Part shown: in pieces, positions 1 through 10,497 of the stretch
Position numbering within the stretch: the first letter of the stretch is position 1
Layout: each line of letters begins with the position of its first letter
Source of the DNA: Ranitomeya variabilis
Taxonomy: Eukaryota > Chordata > Amphibia > Anura > Dendrobatidae
DNA length: 64,000 nucleotides
Direction: 5' to 3'
NCBI RefSeq assembly: GCF_051348905.1
Contig: NC_135239.1
Coordinates: forward strand, 182,062,757-182,126,756
The notes under the pieces: model-generated
Seen by the model: the letters and a program-made list of their open reading frames with translations, nothing else
The model's database searches: none
Told to the model about the DNA's origin: nothing
Translations under genes and position numbers: made by a program

Positions 1-2450
1 GGGCTCATACTCACTTGTGCGAAACTCAGATGAGTATCGCATGTTAATACCCGGCAGCAGTGCTGCTGCCGGCACTCAGATCGAAGCGTGCAGCCGCATA
101 GGAATACATGCAGCCGCACGCTCCGCTCCTCTATGCCAGGTGCAGTGCCGGGTATTGTCGTGTGGGACTAAGCAGAGTTTCTCGCAAGTGAGAATGAGCC
201 CTAAGAGATATTGTCACCTATTGAGCTCAATTCCTTCCATATCCGTGGATGAATGCCATCTGGGCCGGGGGATTGGTCAATGTTTAAAATGCACTTTTTG
301 TGTTAAATTAGTTATATCAGGTTGTGAATTTTGATTTTTGTCTTGTTGAATGATCCCTGTAACAGACAGTTCATTGGTGAACATGCATGAAAAGTGCCTG
401 TTTAATCTCAGCCTTTTCTTTGTCCTCTGTGATTATCTTGTTATTCTCATCTTCTAAGGGGCCAATACCATCTATTTTTTTTCCTTTTTGGCACGGACTT
501 ACAAAAAAAAAAAATGTGGGATTTTAATGTTGTTGGCGTTCTGTTTCTCTGTAGATACGCTTGATATTTTTTTACATTTCTTATTTAGATCTTTATACTC
601 TCCTGAAATGCTATTTCAGTATTCTCGGCTTTCAAGATTTTGAATGCCCTTTGTTTTTGTCTTATTAAACTTTGTACTGTCCTGATCATCCATAATGGTG
701 TCTTTTTATGCCTTGACATTTTATTACCAGAGGGTATGTTTTTTGCAGGATTCTAGTAGTATTCCCTTAAAAATGCCCTATTTATGTTTGGTATCCCCAA
801 TTACCATGACGTTGTCCCAGTCTATACGATTAAGCTCTTCCCTTAATTTGTTAATCAGCTTTCCTAAAGTTCCAGGTTTTTTGGCTTTTCCCCCTTTGAA
901 TGTTTGATTATTACATTGAAACTTACAATGTTATGGTCACTGCTTCACAAATGATCTCTGACATGCAGATCTGAAATTGTATCTGGTCTATTTAACAGAA
1001 CCAGATCCAACAGATTATCTCCCCTGGTTAGTTCGTCTACCAGCTGATAGGTAATTGTCCCAAACTGTTGATAAGAAATTGTAGCTTTTAGCACAACCTG
1101 GAGATTCTATGTCCCATTGAATGTCTGGATAGTTAAAATCTCCCATTATAAGAACCGTATTACTGTTTGCTGCCTTTTTAATTTGTTGCAGCATTTCATC
1201 CTCTACCTGTTCAGCTATATTAGGAAGCTTGAAGCAAACGCCAATTAGCGGCTTTCCATTATTACCGTCCCCATGTACATTTACCCATAGGAACTCCCCC
1301 GTCTTCATTAAGCACAGGTTTTAATGTTTATTTAACGAAGATGCACACGCCTCCACCTTTTTTTCTTTCCTGTCCTTTCTAAATGTAGTGTACCTCTCTA
1401 CATGTTACCCAGTCATGGCTCTAGTCAAGTCAGGTTTCCGTAATGCCCACTACACCGTATGCTGTGACCATCATAAGAGTCTCCAGTTCATCCATTTTGC
1501 TCGTTAGACTTCTTGCATTTGCCAGCAGACATTTAATATTCTTAGAACATTTTTACTCCTATTCAGCTCCTTGCTTTGCTTACATATCCCAGCCCCCTAA
1601 ATCCTTATTTATCCCTACTGACTCATTCTGTGTACTCTATCCCCTTAATAGAACTACCCTCCATCCGCCGTACTATTTTTTCCCCCCCAAGCACAGTTGC
1701 ACCCTCCCCATTGAGGTGCAGCCCGTCCCTACTGTAGAGCCTGTAGCCGACAGAAGTCGGCCCGGTTCTCCAGGAACTGAAACCCCTCCTTCCTCCCTGC
1801 ACTAATTTCTAAGCCACTTATTTATCTCCCTAAGCTCCCACTGCCTATCTAGTGATGCTCGTGGCACTGGCAGTATTTCAGAAAATACCACCTTGGAGGT
1901 CCTGGCCTTCAGCTGCTCTCCTAGTTCCCTAAAACCATTCTTAAGGCCCTTCTAACTTTGTCATTGGAACCGATGTGTACCATGATTGCCTAGGTTTTCC
2001 CCAGCCCCACCCAGCAATCTGTCTATCCGATCCGCAATATGTCAAACCCGAGCACCCGGCAGACAACACACTGTTCGGCATTCACGGTCTCGGCAGCAGA
2101 TGACCCTGTTTGTCCGCCTAATTATAGAGTCCACTACCACAATCTGTCTGGTGTTTGCTGCACTCCTATTTCCCTCCAGCAGTCGTTTTCCTGGTTGCTA
2201 GGAGCAACGTCCTGCTGTAGTTATTATCCCAGTCCTGGGCTTGCATTCCTAATATCAGCCAAACATGCATATTTACTAGGTTGTGCCAGATCAGGACTGA
2301 GCTCCCTGATACTTTCCCCCTACCCCTTCTTGTAGCTTTTACCCAGCTATGTACTTCTCTGTCCTGATCTTCCCCACCTCCACCCTCCTCCATATCACTG
2401 GCCCCAGCCAGTGCAAGCTCAGTGAGCTCTCACCATTATGCTGTCAGGCC
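1..2450 (-). mobile_element. CR1-like LINE, 5' part (ORF1 esterase and endonuclease), cut by window start
   Basis: Read on the minus strand, this is the front half of a non-LTR retrotransposon. About 2200-1690 resembles the SGNH esterase-like ORF1 product of CR1 elements (pieces such as VHIGSNDKV and, near the end, DGLHLNGEG-like residues). About 1560-1015 encodes the APE-type endonuclease: NARSLTSKMDELE, then GITET, GGGVCIFVK and the catalytic MGDFNYPDIQWD. Between 1000 and 1 the reading continues into the linker before the reverse transcriptase, which lies outside the window. Many stops and frame changes make it an old, dead copy. The CR1 clade is inferred from domain order and motif style. 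Confidence 0.75.
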
Positions 2451-2469
2451 CACCGCTAGAGAAGTATGA

Positions 2470-4045
2470 TTGGCATTTATTAGATCAACGTTCCATAGTT
2501 TTTTTTGTCACTTAATCTATAACCCACAATGTTATGTGTACTGAGGAAATCATCCATCCCTTTTCTTAAGCCGTTAATAGCGTCTGCCATTACTACCTCT
2601 TGTGGTTGTATATCCACAGTCTGACTGCTCGAACTGTAAAGAACCCTTTCCTATTTAGCTGCTGGAATCACCATGCGGCAGTGCTTTATTAACCACAAAT
2701 TTATTTAGACATGAAAATGAGATCAACTCTGAGACATCTTTTTTCTAAGCAAAAAAAAGCCCAACTTATCATATGAGAGGCCTCCCATCCCTTGTAATAA
2801 TCTAGTTGCAATCTTTGAACTGACTAATTTCTGAATGTCCTTTTTTAAAATGTGGAGCTCAAAACTGGTTCCCATATTCTAGATGTGGCCTCACCAGTGA
2901 TTTATAAAAGGGTAACAATACGTTGGGATTGCAGGATTTTCTTTTTATACACCCTAAAATCTTGTTTGCTTTAGCAGCTGCTGCCTGACATTGAGTGCTG
3001 CTGCTCAGCTTATGTGTAACCAGAATACCCAAATTTAATGTATATGTAACTATAGGATTACTCCGTCCTAGGTGCATTACTCTTAATGTTGGCAAACGAG
3101 ATTACATTTATCAAGTGTCTGCCCATTCAGTCATCTTATCCAGATCGTTTTGCAAAATTGTACTGTCGAGGCCCGATTTTAGTATCCTAAATAGTTTGGT
3201 GTTATCAGCAAAGACTGGCACTTTACTCTCAATGGTCATTAATAAAGAGGTTAAAAAGAATCTGTCCCAGTACAGATCCCTGCGGTCTCCGCTGCTGACT
3301 ATACCATTTACGACTGTTTCCTGGCATTTAGCCAATTCTTACCCATCTGCATATAGTTCCCCCCCAGTCCTTGTTTATGGAGCTTCAGTATAAGGGTAAG
3401 TTCACACAGGACTTTTTTGCTGCGTATGTTTGCGGCATTTTTTATGCTAATTTTCAGCTGCTTATAGGTGCATTTTTGGTGCGTTTTTTTGTTGCGTATT
3501 TGGTGCGTTTTTTTTTCTCTTTTCCCAGGCTAATGTCCTTGGATTTTCAGCAGCAAAAACGCAGCAAATACTGATAACTGCGTTTTTGCTGCGTTTTTTT
3601 CAACACTCATTCAAGTCAATGGGTGAAAAAACGCAGCAAAGCACAAAATACTGATCAAACAAAAAACCAATGTGTGCGCATGAGATTTCTGAAATCTCAT
3701 AGGCTTTGCTGGTACTGTAAAAAGCAGCTGAAAATTAGCATAAAATAACGCAGCAAAAAAGTCCTGTGTGAACTTACCCTAAGACTGTTACGTGGAACAG
3801 AATCAAATGCCTTTGCAGAGTCCAGATAAATCACATCAGTTCCATTACCAACATCCAGATTTGCACTCGCCTCCTCATAGAAACCCACCATGTTGGTTAG
3901 ACACGACTTATTCTTCATGAATCTGTGCTTTTTGTCAGTTATTATATTTCTGCAGGTTATCTCTTATAATGAACTCCCATATAATGCACAATAGTGATGT
4001 CAGGCTTACCGGCCGGTAGTTGCCTTGTATGTTTGGCTGACACTG
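2470..4045 (-). mobile_element. CR1-like LINE, reverse transcriptase part
   Basis: On the minus strand this carries the reverse transcriptase of a CR1/Jockey-type LINE in several broken frames. From about 4000 the motif NYRPVSLTS is readable, then VIYLDSAKAFDSVPR (palm motif A, 3830-3780), then the decayed catalytic box (FADNTKLFR where active copies have ADD), then the C-terminal segment with MHLGR and KSLVRPHLEYG (3095-2859). The frame appears to fade out near 2470. A 386-bp MITE interrupts it at 3394-3779. Because RT lies at higher coordinates than the neighbouring endonuclease fragment, the two pieces cannot be one continuous element: they are two copies in the same orientation. Confidence 0.75.
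3394..3779. mobile_element. PIF/Harbinger-type MITE with long terminal inverted repeats
   Basis: The ends GGGTAAGTTCACACAGGAC and its reverse complement form long inverted repeats that continue inwards through CTTTTTTGCTGCGT and a CAGCTGAAAATTAGCAT stretch. The copy is flanked by TAA on both sides (3391-3393 and 3780-3782), the 3-bp TWA target duplication typical of PIF/Harbinger. The centre holds AAAACGCAGCAAA and its inverse, so most of the element can fold back. No coding capacity is seen. It lies inside the CR1-like LINE and is therefore younger than it. Confidence 0.85.
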
Positions 4046-4260
4046 GCTTCTCCCCACCCTTGTACAGGCACACTGGGAGAGACCAGTCACTTAAGGCAGA
4101 GCGTGTGAACAGTAAGTCCCAGCGACCTGCCTCCCGACTAGTCAGCTGTTTGACCCGGTTTCCGGCGACTTAGAAAATATGGTTTTCTCTGAAACGTTGC
4201 AGAGTCAAACATACCTGCCTGAAATCGGGCACCATGGATCAGCTGTCAGGTTCCCTTTAA
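4046..4260. mobile_element. Truncated copy of the TTAA-ended MITE family related to the 14-21 kb satellite
   Basis: The right end, read on the minus strand, is TTAAAGGGAACCTGACAGC, followed by GATCCATG, GATTTCAGGCAGGTATG and GACTCTGCAAC. The same order of blocks occurs in the copy at 20708-21064. The first 25 or so bases nearly match the monomer of the long satellite. TTAA at 4257-4260 suggests a TTAA-targeting group such as Kolobok/T2. The left end stops against the CR1-like LINE. Confidence 0.6.
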
Positions 4261-4988
4261 TAACTCTGCCTAAATCACAGAACACCGATTCAATTCAGAA
4301 AAAGTTAATTTTATTCAAACACATGTATATGTACAATCATGTAATTACCATGAACATTTCCATTAGAAAATCAAATCTATAACATTTAATACAAAAACGC
4401 ACGATTAGATGAATCTCATCCTGATGCCTAAATAAACCCCAAGAAAGACAGAGGCTTGTACAGTTGTCTCCTCCAGGGAAAAAAAGATAGGCAACCCACC
4501 ACCTCTTCCTAGAAATACTACGCTACAGATCAGGACCCTCAGAATTAAGGAGACTTTTTTTATTTTGTGCTTTCATTTTTTTTCCTCCCACTCTTCCAAG
4601 AACATAACTTTTTATTGTTGCCATTACTGAAAATCTTATTTTTTTTGTGCCAAGCTGTAGTTTTTATTGAAGACTGAAACATTTTACACTTTTAAAACAT
4701 TTTTTAAATAATTACATTTTACTTTTTCAGTTTTCTTAGGGGACTTGAGCCTGTGATAGTCAGATACAATATATTAGTATTGCAAGATATAGTTACAAAA
4801 AATCTGCATTCTTTGTAGGTGGCAAAACTTGCAAGATCAGCAGTGAATCAAACACTTATTTTCCCACTAATATATTTATGTAAACACACACACAAAAATC
4901 TACAAAGTGCAGAAACTAATAAAATAAAATGATATAATGTCTTGTATAACAAAGAGGTAAAATGTAAATATCAATGTTACCACCTCTG
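4261..4988. other. AT-rich intergenic stretch with an old transposon remnant
   Basis: No gene is seen. The part at about 4560-4860 (TTTTTTTATTTTGTGC, then CATAACTTTTTATTG) has the texture of a decayed copy of the T-rich TTAA element found better preserved at 43818-45091. The rest is AT-rich and unremarkable. Confidence 0.4.
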
Positions 4989-5004
4989 TGCAGCAGGGGG
5001 CGCA
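4989..5004 (+). promoter_or_regulatory. CTCF-like core motif
   Basis: GTGCAGCAGGGGGCGC closely fits the CTCF core CCASYAGRKGGCR. It lies about 75 bp beyond the 3' arm of the let-7f hairpin. A second match in the same orientation lies on the other side of the hairpin. Motif match only; occupancy is inference. Confidence 0.5.
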
Positions 5005-5077
5005 AGATGACAGCGATTCGTGAAGCCGAAGCTTCCATGGCCGCAGTAGATGAAGCTTCTTCTGGACGCTCGTCTGC

Positions 5078-5168
5078 TCCACAAGGAAGGCAATAGATTG
5101 TACAGTTATCTCCAAAATAAGGTAAAAATCACTACCTTACAACTATACAATCTACTACCTCACCCTGA
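5078..5168 (-). ncRNA. let-7f: let-7f microRNA precursor
   Basis: The mature 5p arm lies at 5162-5141 on the minus strand. It begins TGAGGTAGTAGATTG and ends TATAGTT, identical to let-7f as I know it. The star arm lies at 5105-5085 (CTGTACAATCTATTGCC, then TTCC). The loop retains GGTAGTGATTTTTACC, the inner stem of vertebrate let-7f-1. The arms pair along nearly their whole length. Let-7 miRNAs repress targets carrying CUACCUC sites and are processed by Drosha and Dicer; LIN28 blocks some precursors. It lies about 0.2 kb downstream of the let-7a-like hairpin, so both probably come from one primary transcript. Confidence 0.97.
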
Positions 5169-5180
5169 CGCTGGAGCACT

Positions 5181-5199
5181 GCACCAGGAGGGGGCGCTG
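5181..5199 (+). promoter_or_regulatory. Second CTCF-like core motif
   Basis: GCACCAGGAGGGGGCGCTG has one mismatch to the CTCF core. It sits in the 0.14-kb gap between the two let-7 hairpins, in the same orientation as the motif at 4989. Inferred from motif only. Confidence 0.4.
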
Positions 5200-5305
5200 A
5201 CGGCCTTCACGATACATTTTCAAACATCCCGAAAAGTAAAGAGCACGTGCCGTGAAGATGATGACCGGAGGAAGGTGACCGGGTTCAGAGTCGTCGCCGT
5301 TCTGC

Positions 5306-5392
5306 CACTTTGGGAAAGACAGTAGATTGTATAGTTATCTCCCATCGGTGGGTGTGACCCTAAAACTAAACAACCTACTACCTCATCTCACA
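5306..5392 (-). ncRNA. let-7a: let-7a-like microRNA precursor
   Basis: The mature arm at 5385-5364 (minus) begins TGAGGTAGTAGGTTGT and ends TTAGTT. Canonical let-7a has A at position 17 where this copy has T; the seed is unchanged. The loop contains TTTTAGGGTCACACCCACC and the star arm at 5334-5314 is CTATACAATCTACTG then TCTTTC, both as in let-7a-1. The unchanged star arm leaves a U-U mismatch opposite position 17. It is the first hairpin of the cluster in transcription order, with let-7f next. The position downstream of PTPDC1 matches the human let-7a-1/let-7f-1 locus. No let-7d hairpin is visible between here and base 1. Confidence 0.93.
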
Positions 5393-7282
5393 GCGCAGGG
5401 GTCTTCAGGATGGTCCCGACCTGCTACTACCTACAGTAACCAATCAGCAATGTAAGAGTTAAACACCAGCTTCTCATATTTAATTTTTCCATCTCAAAGA
5501 CACAAATGGCGCCCATATAGTCAGATAAGGAGAAAACAAAAATGATGCATGTCTGAGTATGATCCGATACAGATCGTACTCAACTGTGCTAGTCCATTAG
5601 TGTGGAAACCAGCGGACTGCACTCGGACGACATCTGAGTGCAGTCTGATTTCCACACACTGACAGAATGGAGTATGTACCGTATATATAATTTTTGTCCA
5701 GCATGGAAAGTTGAGAAACTTTGCAAATCACTTTTTTCATTTGTCTTCATTCTTGTAAAAAAAAAAAAGTGGCTTCCAAACCACTACTTTTCCCCACATG
5801 TGCGATCATCTGCAGGACGTACTCATTTGGAGTACAGACAATAGCAGTGATGTCTGTCTCACTAGGGCTAGGTTCACATGTCCATTAGTGATCTGTTCTA
5901 ATGGATCCACCAGCAAAAAGTGGTGCAGACACTACATTTCAGTCCGTTTTTAACTGATCTCTGCTGGATCCGTTTATTTAACATTGAAGTCTATGGAAAA
6001 CCGATCAATTAATCAGCCATCCGTCTGCTGGATCCGTTCTAATGGCTGATTACTGGACATGTGTACATAGAAGAATCTTCTGTCCAGAGTTAGGCTTGAT
6101 AACCTGAATACTCAGGAGGAGACAGGCGCTGACCCATCACTGCCATCAGCGGTACTCCATATGTGTATGTTCTGATACCAGTAAATAGAGTGGGGAAAAG
6201 CTAGGAATTGGAAGTCTATTACATGTCTTATTTTTACAAAAAGCGAAGACGAAGTTCCTACAAGTGACTTCCTAAGATTCATAACTTTCCATGGCGGATA
6301 CATTTATAAAAGAAAAATAATAATAAAGTTTAGTTACAAAGTTGGGCAAAGTTCACACAATCCATGAACGCTGCAGATTTTTCATTTGTTTTTGTGGGCA
6401 GAATATCTGCGGAATCACACACTAGCAGCCCAGTGGAAGATATTTTAATGAGTCTCATCCACTCGCTGTGAAAAAAAAAAAAAATCTCTAGTGGAAATAG
6501 ACCGGCGGTGCAAGACAACTTCTGCTTTTCGAGTTTGTACGTGTGACTATTCCTTACCTTGGGGCGGCGTCAGATCACATATGTGACAGCAGACAGGTTG
6601 TCAGTGTCCTCGAGCAACCAAGAAGAGCCACGAATGCAAGGCGCATCTCATATATAAGGCTGTTCGTTCAGCCGTAGGGTATGTGCACAGAGAAATCCAG
6701 GAACAAGGGCTCCAAACGTCCTCCTTTTGATAACTATCAGTACAGAAAAATCACAACATTTCGTCCATGCAGGGCCTTTATCAAGCCATAAAAAAAAAAA
6801 AAAAAAAGACATCTGGTTGATGGAGGCCCTGCGGGGCTAAACGTTGTGATGTTTCTGGACTAAAAGTTACCAAAAGGAGGACGTCTGGTGCCCCGCCGGC
6901 TCCTGGATTTCTCTGTATTCCTGCAATCATCTGGAGGATTGCACCGAGTGTGTACAGAGAGCAGAGTGGTGCGTGGGACTCCTCTATTGCAAATTTGTGC
7001 ACATTGTCTTTTTCAGGAGGAAACCACCAGAAAAACCCATCTGCAAACACGTTAAAGGTTTATGTAGTTCTATGTAAAAACGACTCGCTGTTCATAGGGT
7101 CCGGTTTTTGAACGGCTTTTAACCGCTTCAGGCTTCTAAAATCACCCAAGCTGTTAAAAAGAGCGACCAGTCTGTTCTCCTGGAGTTTGTCGCCCAGAAG
7201 ACTGTCTGCATTTTACAATACAAGTCAAGGGGAAAGTTCCAAAGACATTTTCAGGAGCGTTTTACCATAGTTTTCACCAGGG
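5393..7282. other. Intergenic stretch with decayed MITEs
   Basis: No gene is visible. At 5590-5665 a foldback segment pairs TGTGGAAACCAG with TTTCCACACA around a GACTGCACTC core. At 5870-6066 a MITE has ends CTAGGTTCACATGTCC and GGACATGTGTACAT, with CTGGATCCGTT-type internal repeats. Around 6340-6520 and 6680-6900 similar low-copy foldback material and A-runs occur. Frames over this region are chance. Confidence 0.5.
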
Positions 7283-7363
7283 CTGTAGTCGGTCGAGGAT
7301 TCAGAGTCGGCAGTAAGAGAAATTGAGGAATCGGGAGGTTTGGCTTACCAACTCCACAGCCCA
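7283..7363. mobile_element. hAT-type MITE remnant
   Basis: CAGGGCTGTAGTCGGTCGAG at the left and CCAACTCCACAGCCC at the right form the terminal inverted repeats of the widespread CAGGGCTGTGGAGTCGG non-autonomous hAT family. Internal GATTCAGAGTCGG repeats fit as well. An L1-like LINE inserted immediately to its right. Confidence 0.6.
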
Positions 7364-7375
7364 GGTTTTTACTTA

Positions 7376-9038
7376 ATTTTTTTTTTTTTTTTTTTTTTTA
7401 AATCAGATATTTTTTATTCAACAAGTAAAGCAAATACAACTTATATAAAATAACATACAATGAGGCATTTATAAAAATTTTTGGATTAGTTGCGATACAT
7501 ACCATATCCCTCTACTCGACCAAGCTTTCTGTTCTCCCAATTTATGGAATTCGGCCAAATTTTCATTCCTCCAGAAGGGAGTATAGGTCGTCAATCCAGA
7601 AATCTCTAATCTTTTTAATCCTATACCATGTTTTCTGCACCAGACCCAGAGTGGGGAACCTCTTACCCAACCGCCCAAAACTCCCATCCTCCAGCCCCTG
7701 CACCAAAGGGACCTTTCGAACCATATTATCCAAGGATAGCCTGCACTGAACTCCCTCCGACCCCTGATTCCCACCCTCTAATATGCGGGCCTTTAGACGC
7801 CAGGAACTATATCCAAGGATTTGATAGAGCCAATCCCCCTTCATCCTTAGGTCTCTGCGAAATCTCTAGTTTTATCCTAGGTTGACGTCCACCCCAAACC
7901 AAAGTCTCAAAATATTGAATTAAGTCTTTGGAATAAACCCCATGGGAGCCAGATTGGCGAATTATGAAGCACATATAGGAGTTTTGGCATAAGTATCATC
8001 TTAGACAGGTTTGTTGTACCCCCCACAGAGAGACTCATCTTGCACCAGATCTGGGCCTCATCTTTAAATTTTGCCAGGAGCGGAATCACATTTAGAATAC
8101 AGTATTCCTTAATCGGTAAAGCAATCTGTATTTCTAGATATTTAAACTGGTCCACCACTCTAAGCCTAGTACATCCAGATTCTCCCAACTCTCCCTGTCT
8201 ACCATCATAAGATTGTATTTATCCCAATTTATCTTCAATCCAGACATAGCCCCAGACCGCTCGACAATAGCTACCGCCTGACTTAATGACTCATGGGGAT
8301 CCTCCAAGAACAGGAGAACGTCATCTGCATAGAGTGCAATCTTTTCCTCCACCGGGCCATACTTAAAGCCTTTAACTCCAGCTGCTCTTCGAATATGAGC
8401 AGCATGTGGCTCTATCGCGAAGGTGAACAGTAATGGAGATAGGGGACAACCCTGCCGAGTTCCACTGGTAAGATCAAATTTATCCGATCTCGCTCCGTTC
8501 ACCCTTATTCTAGCCATCGGGGAGGAAGAGAGCAGCTTAACCCAAGAAATGAATCGGCCCAAGAACTATCCACAAATACTCCCACTCTACACAAATGCCT
8601 TATGCGCGTCCAAAGAAGCCACCGCTCTGCATCCCGCATTATCCGCCTACAGTTGAATATTCAAGAATAGCCTCCTCAGATTGATTGCTGTTGATTTATT
8701 AGGCATGAACCCAGTCTGGTCCGGGTGTATCACTCCAGTAACCACCCTCGGGAGCCAGCCCGCCAGAACTTTTGCCAATAATTTGAAGTCAACTGGCAAA
8801 AGAGATGGACCTATACGAATCCGGTCTCCGAGCATCATTCTCTTCCCTAGGCAAAACCACAATCGTTGCCTCCCTCATAGACTCCGGTAGCCGTCCCTCC
8901 CAAGGGCCCCCAAAATACATCACAATTTAGGTAGCAACACATCCTTAATCTGTATATTTCAACTGGTAGGCCATCTGCCCCAGGAGCCTTATCGTTTGCC
9001 ATAGAAGTCAAATCCTCTTCCAGCTCTTCTACTGTCTG
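7376..9038 (-). mobile_element. L1-like LINE, 5'-truncated, with target-site duplication
   Basis: The reverse transcriptase is readable on the minus strand at 8862-8134: PDQTGFMPNKS, then RQGCPLSPLLF and AIEP, then the catalytic YADDVLLFL, then SGLKINWDK. More C-terminal pieces follow to about 7470 in other frames. The 3' end carries a poly(A) tail, seen as the T-run at 7378-7399. GGTTTTTACTT occurs at both borders (7364-7374 and 9039-9049), an 11-bp or slightly longer target duplication of target-primed reverse transcription. The L1/Tx1 clade fits the AIEP and GTRQGCPLSPLLF style. Several frame changes show it is dead, but the intact duplication suggests moderate age. Confidence 0.82.
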
Positions 9039-9049
9039 GTTTTTACTTT

Positions 9050-10356
9050 AAATTAAAAAAAAAAAAAAAAAAAAAAACTCACTGGATCGTCATTCAATGG
9101 AGTGAAAAGAAAAAAAACTAGAAAATAATTTTAAAAAAACTTCATAAAAACCATGGGAAAACCCGTGAAAAAACTCAGAAAACACCCGAAAAATACGACA
9201 CAAAAGACACTTTAGGAAAAATGGTTTATTGAAGTGTCTTCTGCATGAAAAGAAAAAAAAAAAAACCTCAAGTATAAAAGATGCTGTGTGCACAGAGCCG
9301 AAACATCTCCATTGTGCATTTCCTGAACCTGAGTTATGAGGACCAACGGAGAGAAGAAAAAAAAAAAAAAAAGTGGTTGTAAAAACAAATTTACGACTAC
9401 ATTCTACTTTGAGATCTTGGATTTGGTTAACATATTTGAAAAAAAAAATAAAATTAAAAATTAAAAGAAGTTGAATCCGGCTTACAGACAGATTTAAATT
9501 CACTTTGACTTCCGCAATAGTTTCATTATGTCCTAATAAACACCAAAAAGCAGCCAACATAGCTACTGCCTACATTACGTGGTGTGAATCTATGAATGGA
9601 TACTTACCCATCTATCCGAGCTGGCACAGTGAACCGATAAACTTGCCACACGGAATACCCACGGACGTGCCTCTGTAATGGGGTCCGATCCTGGAACGAG
9701 AAAAGCAAAAAATAAAATAAAATGGAACAAAATGACAACGAAGGTATCAAGAGCTGCAAAGTCACGTAATGGCATACAGCAAGAGGTCTGGATAGAATAC
9801 ACTAGATACGTCTCCAAACAAAGCCCAGGGATGGCTCCATTCGGCACGGCCACAGAATGCTAATGCCTGGTAGCCACCCGCCGTCACAAAGGGGACGCGC
9901 ATTAAAAATAAAGGCATAGTAGCGAATTCAGCCACTCCTGGAATACCTGCCTTTTACTTGGAGCATCTCCTTTAAGACAGAAATGCGCCGCTGACAATAC
10001 ATTAAATACAGAATGGGTCATTTAGGAGTCTGCCAGCGCTTGGCATATATCCCAGGCAGCCTCAACGGCAAAACCAAATGCTTTTTTTTTTTTTTTTTAA
10101 AGTATTCCTGCATACAGATGGTTACAAGCAGTTGGTCCAAAAGGCCCAAAACACAGATTAAAAAAAACAAACAAAAAAAAAACAAAGATGGCACAGTGAC
10201 AAGAACCAAAGCCACTTAAAGGCGCTGGCACCCGGCCTTCATAGGTCAGTCTCCGGTCATTGCAAGGAGGCAAAAAAAAATAGCATGGAATCCAGAGACG
10301 GCTTTTAGCTTTTTCCTCCTCTCTCGCAGCCATCCGGAGAGCGGTGGTGGAGCCTG
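9050..10356. other. Intergenic stretch without a recognisable gene
   Basis: A-rich and T-rich runs dominate (9055-9077, 9250-9265, 9356-9372, 10080-10098). Open frames on either strand are low-complexity. No RNA gene or element with clear ends is seen. Confidence 0.5.
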
Positions 10357-10497
10357 CCCGGTGATGTTGGACCTCCGAGCCCGGTGATGTTGGACCTCCG
10401 AGCCCGGTGATGTTGGACCTCCGAGCCCGGTGATGTTGGACCTCCGAGCCCGGTGATGTTGGACCTCCGAGCCCGGTGATGTTGGACCTCCGAGCCC
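10357..10497. repeat. 23-bp tandem repeat, six copies
   Basis: The unit CCCGGTGATGTTGGACCTCC plus GAG is repeated about six times with essentially no divergence. The open frame across it on the minus strand (repeated RRSNITGLGGPTSP) is a product of the repetition. Confidence 0.95.

Noticed and set aside
2575-2610. TACTACCTCTTG as a possible let-7d arm
   Set aside because: The next bases (TGGTTGTATATCC) do not continue as a let-7 arm, and no partner arm is present. It lies in the CR1-like LINE tail, where it reads as part of the RT C-terminus.
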